A stretch of 15,087 nucleotides of DNA, taken from contig CALGNG010000333.1 in assembly GCA_937958735.1 (NCBI GenBank), forward strand, positions 1 to 15,087, written 5' to 3'. Each line of letters starts with the position of its first letter. Position 1 is the first letter of the stretch. A program made the position numbers and the translations under genes. The notes beneath the pieces are model-generated. The model was not told where the DNA came from. It ran no database searches and saw only the letters and a list, made by a program, of their open reading frames with translations. This DNA is from an uncultured Aquimarina sp. (GTDB lineage Bacteria > Bacteroidota > Bacteroidia > Flavobacteriales > Flavobacteriaceae). This document shows positions 1-7,028 of the stretch, one piece after another.

Positions 1-1223
1 CAAGCCGCTACTGGATTAGTCCCTTGTATATTAGAATTATCAAAACACTCCATATGAGTTGGTAATTTAGGCAAACGTAAATCTTTTTGAATTTGCCCTA
101 AAATACGCTTGGTATGTTTTTCTGGATCTATAATTTTTATCTGCTTAAAACGCTCTTGTCTACTGTATTTCGCATTACGCAGGGATAGGTCTAAAATTTT
201 ACGCTTATCTCCCAATTGGGGTACCGTAATTTTTATATTATCCGAAACTACTACTGGAAAAGGCAAATAAACTTCTCTAGACAAAGACTGGAACCTATCG
301 CGTAGTTCCACAATAGCTAATTCTAAAATTTGCGCATCGGTCTCTTCTAATTTTTTCTTTACCTCTGTAGTATGTGAACGAACAATTGCTCCCCTGTGTA
401 TTTGCAAATAATTTACATAGGCATAACTGTCGTCACTTTCTATAGAAAACACATCTACATTGGTTATTTTAGGATTTACAACGGTAGACTTGGATTGGTA
501 TTCACTTAATGCCTCTATTTTATTTTTAATCCACTGGGCTTGTTCAAACTCCATTTTTTCGGCATACCATTTCATTTTTTCTGTAAAAAAATCTATGGCT
601 TCCTTATAATTTCCTTTTAGTATATTTCTTACCGAAGAGATATACCTATTATAAGTTTCTATATCCTCAAAATCTTCGCAAGGCCCTTTGCATTTTTTTA
701 AATGATACTCTAGACATACTTTATATTTTCCGCTATTTATGTTGGCCTGCGACAAATCGTAATTACAGGTACGAAGAGGATACAGTTCCCTTATTAAATT
801 TAATAACGCACTTAAAACTTTCCCATTAGTATAAGGCCCAAAATACTCAGAACCATCTTTAATTACTCTCCTTGTAGAAAACACTCTAGGAAAACGCTCT
901 TTTTTTATGCAAATCCAAGGATACGATTTATCGTCTTTAAGTAATATATTATATCTGGGTTGGTGCTTTTTAATTAAAGTATTTTCTAACAATAGCGCAT
1001 CGGATTCGGTATTTACTACAATGTGTTTAATACTTACTATTTTCCTTACTAAAATCCTTAAGCGGGCGCTATCATGGTTTTTATTAAAATAGGAAGACAC
1101 CCTTCTTTTTAAGTTTTTAGCTTTACCAATGTATAGAATCTTATCTTCCTTATCAAAATACTGGTATACTCCTGGCGAACTAGGCAATATTTTCACTTGT
1201 AATGCTACCGAATTTACTTCCAT
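1..1223 (-). CDS. uvrC: UvrC, excinuclease ABC subunit C (partial, C-terminal part outside window)
   Basis: UvrC makes the dual incisions in nucleotide excision repair after UvrA/UvrB have located a lesion. The gene reads from ATG at 1223 and stays open to the left edge, giving 407 of about 600 residues. The N-terminal GIY-YIG nuclease is visible (GVY at 18-20, YIG at 31-33, R40, E80). A conserved cysteine cluster follows at C153, C170, C178 and C182 (KKCKGPCEDFE), then a UVR-type UvrB-binding stretch at roughly 195-240. The visible end reads ECFDNSNIQGTNPVAA, the start of the RNase H-like 5' nuclease with its catalytic Asp. No frameshift is seen. The gene is transcribed divergently from rimK. 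A TAnnTTTG box lies 4 nt before the ATG, so the mRNA may be leaderless. Only the missing 3' end limits certainty. Confidence 0.97.
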   Translation of the reverse strand, partial: MEVNSVALQVKILPSSPGVYQYFDKEDKILYIGKAKNLKRRVSSYFNKNHDSARLRILVRKIVSIKHIVVNTESDALLLENTLIKKHQPRYNILLKDDKSYPWICIKKERFPRVFSTRRVIKDGSEYFGPYTNGKVLSALLNLIRELYPLRTCNYDLSQANINSGKYKVCLEYHLKKCKGPCEDFEDIETYNRYISSVRNILKGNYKEAIDFFTEKMKWYAEKMEFEQAQWIKNKIEALSEYQSKSTVVNPKITNVDVFSIESDDSYAYVNYLQIHRGAIVRSHTTEVKKKLEETDAQILELAIVELRDRFQSLSREVYLPFPVVVSDNIKITVPQLGDKRKILDLSLRNAKYSRQERFKQIKIIDPEKHTKRILGQIQKDLRLPKLPTHMECFDNSNIQGTNPVAA

Positions 1224-1227
1224 AATT

Positions 1228-1235
1228 CAAAGTTA
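1228..1235 (-). promoter_or_regulatory. Candidate -7 box of uvrC (TAACTTTG)
   Basis: On the minus strand TAACTTTG fits the Bacteroidota -7 consensus TAnnTTTG, with exactly four bases (AATT) between it and the uvrC ATG. That would put the transcription start at or next to the A of the start codon. No TTG is found at the usual 17-23 nt upstream, so the -33 element is weak or absent. Confidence 0.4.
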
Positions 1236-1293
1236 AACGTAAAAAGCAAACTTTAAATGATCCTATTTATATTTTTTCTATAAGACTGCTTTT

Positions 1294-1326
1294 TTTGAAA
1301 AATTTTATAGCCTTTTTAGTATCTTG
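1294..1326 (+). promoter_or_regulatory. Weak candidate promoter of the rimK operon
   Basis: TTTG at 1294-1297 and TATCTTG at 1320-1326 are separated by 22 nt. The downstream box is one base short of the TAnnTTTG consensus. The start site would fall about 15 nt before the rimK ATG. The 122-nt gap must hold promoters for both rimK and uvrC, so a promoter is expected here, but this match is imperfect. Confidence 0.25.
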
Positions 1327-1345
1327 ATAACCAAATACACTAGTA

Positions 1346-2221
1346 ATGAATATTGTTATTCTATCCCAAAATCCAGATTTATATTCGACAAATGCTATTG
1401 TACAAGCAGCTATAAAGCGCAAACATAATGTACGCGTAATAAATCCTATTGGATGTGATATTTTTATGGAACAAGGCAATCCAGAGATTTTCTATCGCAG
1501 ACAAAAGCTAACCCATATAGATGCTGTTATTCCTAGAATTGGATCTTCTATAACTTATTACGGAATTGCACTTATACGCCAATTTGAACTAATGGGAATA
1601 TTTACCACTACTAGTTCTTTAGCTTTAACACAATCCCGCGATAAACTCCAAAGCCTACAGCTTTTTACTAGCCATAATTTACCTATACCCAAAACAGCTT
1701 TTACCAACCCTTATAGAAGCCCCGAGGAAACCATACGCTTGGTTGGCGGAGCGCCATTAATAATTAAAGTATTAGAAGGCACCCAGGGTATTGGTGTAGT
1801 TTTAGCCGAAAACAACCATACCGCAGAAGCTATGTTGGATGCATTTAACGGTCTACAAACCAAAATAATTACACAACAATATATAGAGGAGTCTAAAGGG
1901 GAAGACTTGCGCATTATAGTAATTAACAACAAAGTAATAAGCGCGATGAAGCGCAAAGGTAAAAAAGGTGATTTTCGCTCTAATTTACATCGAGGAGGCA
2001 CCTCCGAAGTTGCTATATTAACCCCTAAAGAAAAAGAAATAGCGATTGAAGCCGCCAAAGCTTTAAATCTAAAAATAGCTGGAGTAGACTTACTCCAAAG
2101 CCATAACGGCCCTCTAATTTTAGAAGTAAACTCCTCCCCAGGTTTAGAGGGAATAGAAACAACTACCAAAACAGATATTGCTAAAGCTATTATTAAATTT
2201 GTAGAGAATAGCAACTTATAA
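1346..2221 (+). CDS. rimK: RimK-family ATP-grasp alpha-L-glutamate ligase
   Basis: RimK enzymes use ATP to join glutamate to a carboxylate. The E. coli enzyme adds glutamates to the C-terminus of ribosomal protein S6, and relatives make small amide-linked metabolites. The 291 residues align along their whole length with E. coli RimK (300 residues). The N-terminal domain has the DAVIPRIG motif (59-66). The ATP-grasp core shows SRDKL (97-101), K141, EGTQGIGVVLAE (144-155), GDFRSNLHRGG (208-218), D248 and the metal-binding E260/N262 in LEVNSSPGLEGIE. No key residue is missing. It is the first gene of a plus-strand cluster, and a hydrolase gene of the AstE/aspartoacylase family starts 4 nt after its stop. 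The family is certain. The substrate (S6 or a small molecule) cannot be read from the sequence. Confidence 0.93.
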   Translation: MNIVILSQNPDLYSTNAIVQAAIKRKHNVRVINPIGCDIFMEQGNPEIFYRRQKLTHIDAVIPRIGSSITYYGIALIRQFELMGIFTTTSSLALTQSRDKLQSLQLFTSHNLPIPKTAFTNPYRSPEETIRLVGGAPLIIKVLEGTQGIGVVLAENNHTAEAMLDAFNGLQTKIITQQYIEESKGEDLRIIVINNKVISAMKRKGKKGDFRSNLHRGGTSEVAILTPKEKEIAIEAAKALNLKIAGVDLLQSHNGPLILEVNSSPGLEGIETTTKTDIAKAIIKFVENSNL

Positions 2222-2225
2222 TTAT

Positions 2226-3200
2226 ATGATCCAAAATCCAAAAGATACTAACCTAAATATATTAGGACATCAAATTGCTTTAGGCGAATCCAAAACTATT
2301 AACTTTAATATTGCCAAATTATATACGTCCACCAAAGTAGAAATACCTATTGTTGTAGAACGAGCAAAAGAAGATGGCCCCGTTATTTTAATTACTGGAG
2401 GCATCCATGGGGACGAGATTAATGGTGTAGAAATAGTTAGACAGTTAATACACCGTAAAATTAACCATCCAGCTAAAGGAACTATTATTTGTGTCCCTTT
2501 ATTAAATGTTTTTGGTTTCTTATCCATGTCCAGAGAGTTTCCTGACGGCAGGGATCTAAACCGTGTATTCCCAGGAAGCGATAAAGGATCTTTAGCCTCT
2601 AGATTTGCACATCAATTTACTACAGAAGTACTTCCTGCAGTAGATATTTGCTTGGATTTCCATACTGGCGGGGCTAGCAGATTTAATGCTCCACAAATTA
2701 GAGTTGCACCTAATTATCCAGATGCTTTAAAACTAGCACAAGTTTTTAAAGCGCCCTTTACTGTTTTCTCTAAAAACATCCCTAAGTCCTATAGAAACAC
2801 CTGTACCAAAGCAGGTAAGCAAATTTTACTTTTCGAAGGGGGCAAATCCCAAAGCATCAATACCACTATAGTTAAGGAAGGGGTGGACGGAACCGTACGC
2901 ATCCTATCGCATTTCGGTATGCTTTCCCCAAAAGTCGAAATCCCAGAACAAATAAATAATAACATTACCATTTCTTCCAGCAAATGGATTAGAGCAAAAT
3001 ATAGCGGTCTGTTCCACAACGAAATTTCTTGCGGATCTTTTGTTAGAAAAGGAGATCCAATTGCTACTATAACCGATCCGTATGGCAAAATGAATCACAT
3101 CATCAAAGCCAGCAATAATGGTTATATAATTAACACCAACGAATCTCCTATTGTATACCAAGGGGATGCTATTTTTCATATTAGTACCAGCCATGAATAA
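2226..3200 (+). CDS. Succinylglutamate desuccinylase/aspartoacylase family zinc hydrolase
   Basis: This is a 324-residue member of the AstE/AspA branch of the M14 metallopeptidase fold, which hydrolyses amide bonds of N-acylated acidic amino acids or peptides. Zinc ligands are visible as H61 and E64 (GGIHGDEINGVEIVR) and H146 (CLDFHTGG). The substrate-carboxylate arginine motif is DGRDLNRVFPG (107-117), and the likely catalytic glutamate is E204 (LLFEGGK). Residues about 253-320 form the C-terminal beta domain usual in this branch, with a carrier-like stretch ending FVRKGDPIATI. There is no signal peptide, so it is probably cytoplasmic. It starts 4 nt after rimK and overlaps the next gene by 8 nt, indicating one operon. 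It could trim or recycle the RimK product. That is inference, and its actual substrate is unknown. Confidence 0.88.
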   Translation: MIQNPKDTNLNILGHQIALGESKTINFNIAKLYTSTKVEIPIVVERAKEDGPVILITGGIHGDEINGVEIVRQLIHRKINHPAKGTIICVPLLNVFGFLSMSREFPDGRDLNRVFPGSDKGSLASRFAHQFTTEVLPAVDICLDFHTGGASRFNAPQIRVAPNYPDALKLAQVFKAPFTVFSKNIPKSYRNTCTKAGKQILLFEGGKSQSINTTIVKEGVDGTVRILSHFGMLSPKVEIPEQINNNITISSSKWIRAKYSGLFHNEISCGSFVRKGDPIATITDPYGKMNHIIKASNNGYIINTNESPIVYQGDAIFHISTSHE

Positions 3201-3756
3201 AAAAGAACTTCGAAAAAAATACAACACCTTACGAGATACTCTTACCCAAGAAGAAATTGACGACAAAAGTCTAGCCATTGCTAATAGGTTATTAAAAATG
3301 GATATTTGGGAGCACGAAAACTATCATATATTTTTACCTATAACTTCTAAAAAAGAAATAAATACCGAATTTATTTTACACATACTCCAAGGAAAAGATA
3401 AAAATATTATCATATCTAAAAGTAATTTTACAAATAACACCCTTAAACATTTTTTATTAACAGACAATACTATTCTCAAAAATAATAAATGGGGAATCCC
3501 CGAACCAGAAAACGGAATTGGAATAGACCCCACCACAATAGACCTCGTATTTACTCCATTATTGGCCTTTGATATAAAAGGAAATAGAGTGGGTTATGGG
3601 AAGGGGTTTTACGATCGGTTTCTAGCCAAATCTAAACCAAAAAAAGTAATTGGTCTCTCCTTTTTTCCACCCGAAAAAACTATCTTAGATGCTTCTAACG
3701 AAGATTTTAAGTTAGATTTATGTGTTTTGCCCGACAAAACATATGAGTTCATCTAA
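3193..3756 (+). CDS. fau: 5-formyltetrahydrofolate cyclo-ligase (MTHFS)
   Basis: The enzyme converts 5-formyl-THF to 5,10-methenyl-THF with ATP, returning a storage or inhibitory folate to the one-carbon pool. The start at 3193 gives 187 residues, the normal family size, with the basic N-terminus K3-R7. An ATG 42 nt upstream in frame is rejected because it would lengthen the overlap with the hydrolase gene and add residues atypical of the family. Visible motifs are KKEINTE (53-59), with the folate-contacting glutamate, and NRVGYGKGFYDR (131-142), the ATP/folate signature, followed by KKVIGLSFF. The ATGAATAA overlap with the preceding stop suggests translational coupling. Its place in the rimK operon is noted but unexplained. 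Confidence 0.93.
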   Translation: MNKKELRKKYNTLRDTLTQEEIDDKSLAIANRLLKMDIWEHENYHIFLPITSKKEINTEFILHILQGKDKNIIISKSNFTNNTLKHFLLTDNTILKNNKWGIPEPENGIGIDPTTIDLVFTPLLAFDIKGNRVGYGKGFYDRFLAKSKPKKVIGLSFFPPEKTILDASNEDFKLDLCVLPDKTYEFI

Positions 3757-3794
3757 TAAGTGGGCGAAAGCTTTTTTTCTAAAAAGTCTAGTTC

Positions 3795-3802
3795 TATTTT
3801 TG
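3795..3802 (+). promoter_or_regulatory. Candidate -7 box of the receiver-domain gene (TATTTTTG)
   Basis: TATTTTTG matches TAnnTTTG and is followed by exactly four bases (ATAC) and then the ATG at 3807, the same spacing as at uvrC and the ThiF-like gene. No clear -33 TTG is present upstream. If it is used, the mRNA would begin at or beside the ATG. Confidence 0.4.
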
Positions 3803-3806
3803 ATAC

Positions 3807-4208
3807 ATGCAATTATATATGATCCCTAACAAACTAACTTGTATTATCGATGATGATACTGTATATGTAAACCTTGTAAAAAAGCTTATACAGTTAAAAA
3901 AGCTATGCGAAAATATTCTTGTTTTTAAAAACGGAAAGGAAGCGTTAGATTTTTTTAAAGATTCCGATTCTTTACCAGATTTGATTTTACTAGATCTAAA
4001 TATGCCAATTATGAATGGCTGGGAGTTTTTAGAGGAATTTAGCCCTCTAAAAAAAGCTTTTGAAAAAAAGACAAATTTGTATGTAGTAAGTTCTTCTATA
4101 GACCCTTTGGATTCTGAAAAAGCAAAAAGTATTGACGCTGTTTGCGATTATATTACCAAACCTATTTCCTTACAAAGTTTTGAACGTATCTTTAACGGAG
4201 TAGCTTAA
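3807..4208 (+). CDS. Stand-alone CheY-like response regulator receiver protein
   Basis: This is a single receiver (REC) domain of 133 residues with no output domain, expected to be phosphorylated on aspartate by a histidine kinase or phosphotransfer protein. The acidic pocket is D15-D17 (IIDDD), the phospho-acceptor is D63 in LLDLNMP, the switch Ser is among S95-S97, and the conserved lysine is K118 in ITKP. A second ATG four codons in (3819) would give a 129-residue form. The first is preferred because a TAnnTTTG box ends 4 nt before it. No kinase gene is present in the window, so the partner is unknown. A 31-nt gap to the TlpA-like gene suggests co-transcription. Family assignment is firm. 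The signalling pathway is not known. Confidence 0.92.
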   Translation: MQLYMIPNKLTCIIDDDTVYVNLVKKLIQLKKLCENILVFKNGKEALDFFKDSDSLPDLILLDLNMPIMNGWEFLEEFSPLKKAFEKKTNLYVVSSSIDPLDSEKAKSIDAVCDYITKPISLQSFERIFNGVA

Positions 4209-4239
4209 AAAAGCTAATCATCCTAAACAAACAGCATTC

Positions 4240-4809
4240 ATGAAAAAAATTTCTAAGGGAAATATTGTTTTTGCTCTATTTTTAGTTCTGTTAATTATTC
4301 CGACAAGCAGAAACTTTATTCAGGTTAACCTTCAGAAACTGGTTGCCAAAGTGGCTCCTATTTCTACTATACCTAGCGAGGATCAAATAACAATAACTAA
4401 CTATAACACTTCTTTTAAAGGTATTAACACTCCTAACCTGTCTTTACAAGATACTAAAGGAAAAGTGCTTTTTATAAATTTTTGGGCTACTTGGTGCCCC
4501 CCTTGCATTGCAGAAATGCCCGACTTACAAGATTTACACGACCGATACAAGTCTAACAAAGACATTGTTTTTGCCTTTGTTAGTGGCGAAAAAAAATCGG
4601 TTATTAACAACTTCCTTACTAAAAAAAACTATAGTCTTCCTGTTTTACAACAAACTAGTGAAGTACCAGAAGAACTAGCCCATCGTAGTATTCCTACTAC
4701 CTTTATTATTAACAAAAATGGAAAAATAGTACTTCACAAAACTGGAGCAGCCAATTGGAATGGAAAAACGGTAACTAAAATTTTAGATCAACTTCTTCAA
4801 GAGGAATAA
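4240..4809 (+). CDS. Membrane-anchored TlpA-like thioredoxin/redoxin
   Basis: The 189 residues begin with a basic tip and a hydrophobic helix (about 9-21, NIVFALFLVLLII), which should anchor the protein in the inner membrane with the rest in the periplasm. The thioredoxin-like domain starts near residue 56. Its active site is FWATWCPPC (C86-P-P-C89), and the cis-proline loop is SIPTTF (P152). Such proteins reduce disulfides of exported proteins or act in cytochrome c maturation. Which one applies here cannot be told. The gene lies 31 nt behind the receiver gene. Its 3' end overlaps the convergent 171-residue gene by 13 nt, leaving no room for a classical terminator. Confidence 0.92.
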   Translation: MKKISKGNIVFALFLVLLIIPTSRNFIQVNLQKLVAKVAPISTIPSEDQITITNYNTSFKGINTPNLSLQDTKGKVLFINFWATWCPPCIAEMPDLQDLHDRYKSNKDIVFAFVSGEKKSVINNFLTKKNYSLPVLQQTSEVPEELAHRSIPTTFIINKNGKIVLHKTGAANWNGKTVTKILDQLLQEE

Positions 4810-5312
4810 ATTAAATCTTCTACTACTTCGATTCTTAAACGTTCTAGATCTTCGTACTCGTAATACTTTGCCCAGGCATCGGACAATAAAATACGTTTTA
4901 CTTTTTGAATTATTTTTTGGGTTTCTTTTGCTGTTCTATAGACCGAATCCTTATTCTTATCCCGGGATTTATGTTCGTAAGAAACTACTTTATTTTTAAA
5001 ATCCACTTTTACAAAATACGATTTAGTAGATTCTGAGTTAGCATAAAAATCTGTCCACTGTGCATAACCTATACGAACACGCCCTTTGGATACATACATC
5101 TCGTCTCCAGCCTCTAAAACCCATCTGCATTTTGCTGCCCTACCCCAATGGTTAGAAAGCCTATACACCCCTTCTAAAGTATAATAATAGGAGCTTCCCG
5201 ATTTACTAATATATTGCCAAACAGAAAAAGGTAAATCTTTTGGATCTACCTCTTTAAAAACAGCATAAGTATTACGATAATAATTATGCTTATGGTATTT
5301 TTTCTGAATCAA
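4797..5312 (-). CDS. Unrecognised 171-residue protein in the Fe-S operon, TTG start
   Basis: I do not recognise this family. The product is soluble-looking, rich in Tyr, Trp and Lys, and has no membrane helix or signal peptide. Its most conserved-looking part is VYRLSNHWGRAAKCRWVLEA (about 49-68), preceded by a Tyr-rich strand, with a helical charged C-terminus. It begins with TTG at 5312. No ATG lies upstream in this frame before the preceding gene, and the first internal ATG would remove the N-terminal 70 or so residues. It follows the NifU-like gene by 14 nt on the same strand and so is probably the third gene of the mrp operon, though operon position alone does not prove an Fe-S role. Its 3' end overlaps the TlpA-like gene by 13 nt. 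Reality of the gene is likely, given the long open frame with normal composition. Confidence 0.75.
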   Translation of the reverse strand: MIQKKYHKHNYYRNTYAVFKEVDPKDLPFSVWQYISKSGSSYYYTLEGVYRLSNHWGRAAKCRWVLEAGDEMYVSKGRVRIGYAQWTDFYANSESTKSYFVKVDFKNKVVSYEHKSRDKNKDSVYRTAKETQKIIQKVKRILLSDAWAKYYEYEDLERLRIEVVEDLIYSS

Positions 5313-5326
5313 ATTACTAATTGATT

Positions 5327-5566
5327 TTATGAAATATCTATTACTTTTTCTATTTGTGGAGCATATTTCTTAATAGTCATCTCTACTCCAGACTTTAAAG
5401 TCATCTGATTTACATTACAAGCCACACAAGCGCCTTGTAACTCTACCTTTACTACTTTACCATCTTCTATAGACACTAAACGAATATTTCCTCCATCGTT
5501 TTCTAAAAAAGGACGAATTTCGTCTAAAGCTTTCTCTACATTTTTTTCTAATTCTACTGCAGTCAT
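5327..5566 (-). CDS. NifU C-terminal-domain (Nfu-type) Fe-S scaffold protein
   Basis: At 79 residues this is just the Nfu/NifU C-terminal domain, which carries a transient [4Fe-4S] cluster bridged between two protomers and passes it to target enzymes. The hallmark CxxC is C47-V-A-C50 in LQGACVACNVNQMTLKSGVE, and the N-terminal part (VEKALDEIRPFLENDGGNIRLV) is the standard helix-strand start of the domain. There is no A-type or IscU-like extension. It starts 3 nt after the mrp stop codon, so the two are almost certainly translated from one mRNA, and together they form an Fe-S carrier pair. Confidence 0.94.
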   Translation of the reverse strand: MTAVELEKNVEKALDEIRPFLENDGGNIRLVSIEDGKVVKVELQGACVACNVNQMTLKSGVEMTIKKYAPQIEKVIDIS

Positions 5567-5569
5567 AAG

Positions 5570-6715
5570 CTATTTTTTAACGACAGAGCATCCTGCCATT
5601 GTTGTTATTTTTATTGCTTCGGTAGGCGCTAAATTTTCGTTTCTTGCTACGACTTCTTCTACTACTTTTTTAGCTATATCTACAAACGCATTTTGAGAAA
5701 TTGTATTTATCTGTAGTGCCGCTGGGCTACCCACATCTCCTGCTTCTCTAATACTTTGTATTAATGGTAGTTCTCCCAAAAAGGGCACTTTTAAATCGTT
5801 AGCTAAATTTTTAGCTCCTTCTTTACCAAAAATATAATATTTATTATCTGGCAACTCATCCGGAGTAAAATAGGCCATGTTTTCTACAATCCCCAAAACA
5901 GGCACATTAATACTTTCTTGCTGGAACATTGCCACCCCTTTTTTTGCATCCGCTAAGGCTACATGTTGTGGTGTACTTACTACTACTGCTCCTGTAATAG
6001 GCAAAGATTGCATTATGGATAGGTGAATATCTCCTGTCCCAGGAGGAAGATCTATTAATAAAAAATCCAACTCTCCCCAAGCCGCATCAAAAATCATTTG
6101 ATTTAATGCTTTAGCCGCCATAGGTCCTCTCCAAACTACAGCTTGATCTGGTTCTGTAAAAAATCCAATAGATAATATTTTTACTCCATAACTTTCGATA
6201 GGCTTCATTTTAGAACGCCCGTCTACTTTTACAGATAGTGGTTTTTCGTTAGCCACATCAAACATTATTGGAGCAGAAGGCCCATAAATATCGGCATCCA
6301 ATAAACCTACCTTAAATCCCATACTAGCCAAAATAACGGCTAAATTAGAAGTTACAGTAGATTTCCCTACTCCACCTTTTCCAGAGGCTACAGCTATAAT
6401 ATTTTTAATACCAGGAATTGCTTTTCCTTTTATTTCTGGAGCTTTATCTGCTGGGGCTTTTGCTTGGGGTGTCGTACTAATATTTACGGTAATTTTTGCT
6501 TTGGCGTATACTTGCTCGTGTATTACTTTTAGCACATCCACTTCGGCTCTTTTCCTAACATGCAATGCTGGATTAGCCAACTCCAAATCTACCACCACTT
6601 CATCGGCAAAAGTAATTACATTTTTAACCGCGCCACTTTCTACCATACTTTTGCCTTCTCCAGCTACCGTAATAGTTTCTAATGCTTTTAAAATATCTTC
6701 TTTTTTAATCTTCAT
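5570..6715 (-). CDS. mrp: Mrp/ApbC family Fe-S cluster carrier ATPase
   Basis: Mrp proteins are deviant Walker P-loop ATPases that bind and hand over Fe-S clusters in the cytosol. The chosen start (MKIKKEDILKAL) gives 381 residues. An in-frame ATG 14 codons upstream is rejected because it adds a hydrophobic stretch lacking family similarity. Residues 4-80 are the DUF59/MIP18 domain and about 81-105 a Pro/Ala/Lys linker. The P-loop is SGKGGVGKST (111-120), followed by LLDADIYGPS, LIDLPPGTGD and STPQHVALADAKKGV. The CxxC that binds the cluster in many homologues after the VENM segment is absent here (VENMAYFTPDELPDNKYYIFG), as I recall being common in Bacteroidota. It leads the mrp-nfu-171aa operon. 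A good TAnnTTTG box lies about 70 nt upstream. Confidence 0.95.
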   Translation of the reverse strand: MKIKKEDILKALETITVAGEGKSMVESGAVKNVITFADEVVVDLELANPALHVRKRAEVDVLKVIHEQVYAKAKITVNISTTPQAKAPADKAPEIKGKAIPGIKNIIAVASGKGGVGKSTVTSNLAVILASMGFKVGLLDADIYGPSAPIMFDVANEKPLSVKVDGRSKMKPIESYGVKILSIGFFTEPDQAVVWRGPMAAKALNQMIFDAAWGELDFLLIDLPPGTGDIHLSIMQSLPITGAVVVSTPQHVALADAKKGVAMFQQESINVPVLGIVENMAYFTPDELPDNKYYIFGKEGAKNLANDLKVPFLGELPLIQSIREAGDVGSPAALQINTISQNAFVDIAKKVVEEVVARNENLAPTEAIKITTMAGCSVVKK

Positions 6716-6782
6716 TTTCAAAACACTTAAATTTTCCAGATCTATTACTATTAACAATTCTTATCTGGATTTAATCTAACCA

Positions 6783-6790
6783 CAAAGATA
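6783..6790 (-). promoter_or_regulatory. Candidate -7 box of the mrp operon (TATCTTTG)
   Basis: TATCTTTG on the minus strand is a full match to TAnnTTTG and would give a leader of about 60 nt before the mrp start at 6715. The nearest TTTG upstream is 30 nt away, outside the usual spacing, so the -33 part is not convincing. A promoter is expected here because the next upstream gene (peroxiredoxin-like) ends 313 nt away. Confidence 0.4.
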
Positions 6791-7028
6791 GCTTTTTGTT
6801 TTATTTTTTCGTTTTAAAACCAAATCAAAAAAGACCGCTCTATATACATGCTTAAACTTTAGTTTATATACCAAAGCCCGTAGTAACTATAGTTAATACT
6901 ATTGTTCTGTATTATACATTCTGTATTTCATAGTCCTTCCACTCTCTATTTTAACACACTACATCCTTTATAGAATTGGATGATTTCGAAGTCCACAAAA
7001 AAATGTTTCCGATAAATTACACCTCCTT
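6791..7028. other. Intergenic stretch without a recognisable gene
   Basis: Together with the mrp leader this is a 313-nt gap between two minus-strand genes. No open frame of useful length, tRNA or U-tailed terminator hairpin was found. It holds two small palindromes: TAAACT-TT-AGTTTA at 6853-6866 and a perfect 12-bp palindrome TAACTATAGTTA at 6884-6895. A weak CATCC/GGATG stem lies at 6962-6982. In DNA this AT-rich such palindromes may be chance. If regulatory, the 12-mer could be an operator for the mrp operon. Confidence 0.3.

Noticed and set aside
1711..2241. 176-residue minus-strand open frame opposite rimK
   Set aside because: It lies fully antisense to a complete, well-conserved RimK frame and shows no domain of its own. 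It is a shadow frame.
2904..3278. 124-residue minus-strand open frame across the hydrolase/FCL junction
   Set aside because: It is antisense to two well-supported genes and has no recognisable motif.
4201..4216. Hairpin TAGCTT-AAAA-AAGCTA at the receiver-gene stop as a terminator
   Set aside because: The stem is short, AT-rich, overlaps the stop codon and has no following U-tract. The TlpA-like gene is probably co-transcribed.
6853..6895. Palindromes in the mrp upstream gap as a structured RNA
   Set aside because: They are short and AT-only. No larger consistent fold or terminator was seen, so they are only noted as possible operator-like sites.
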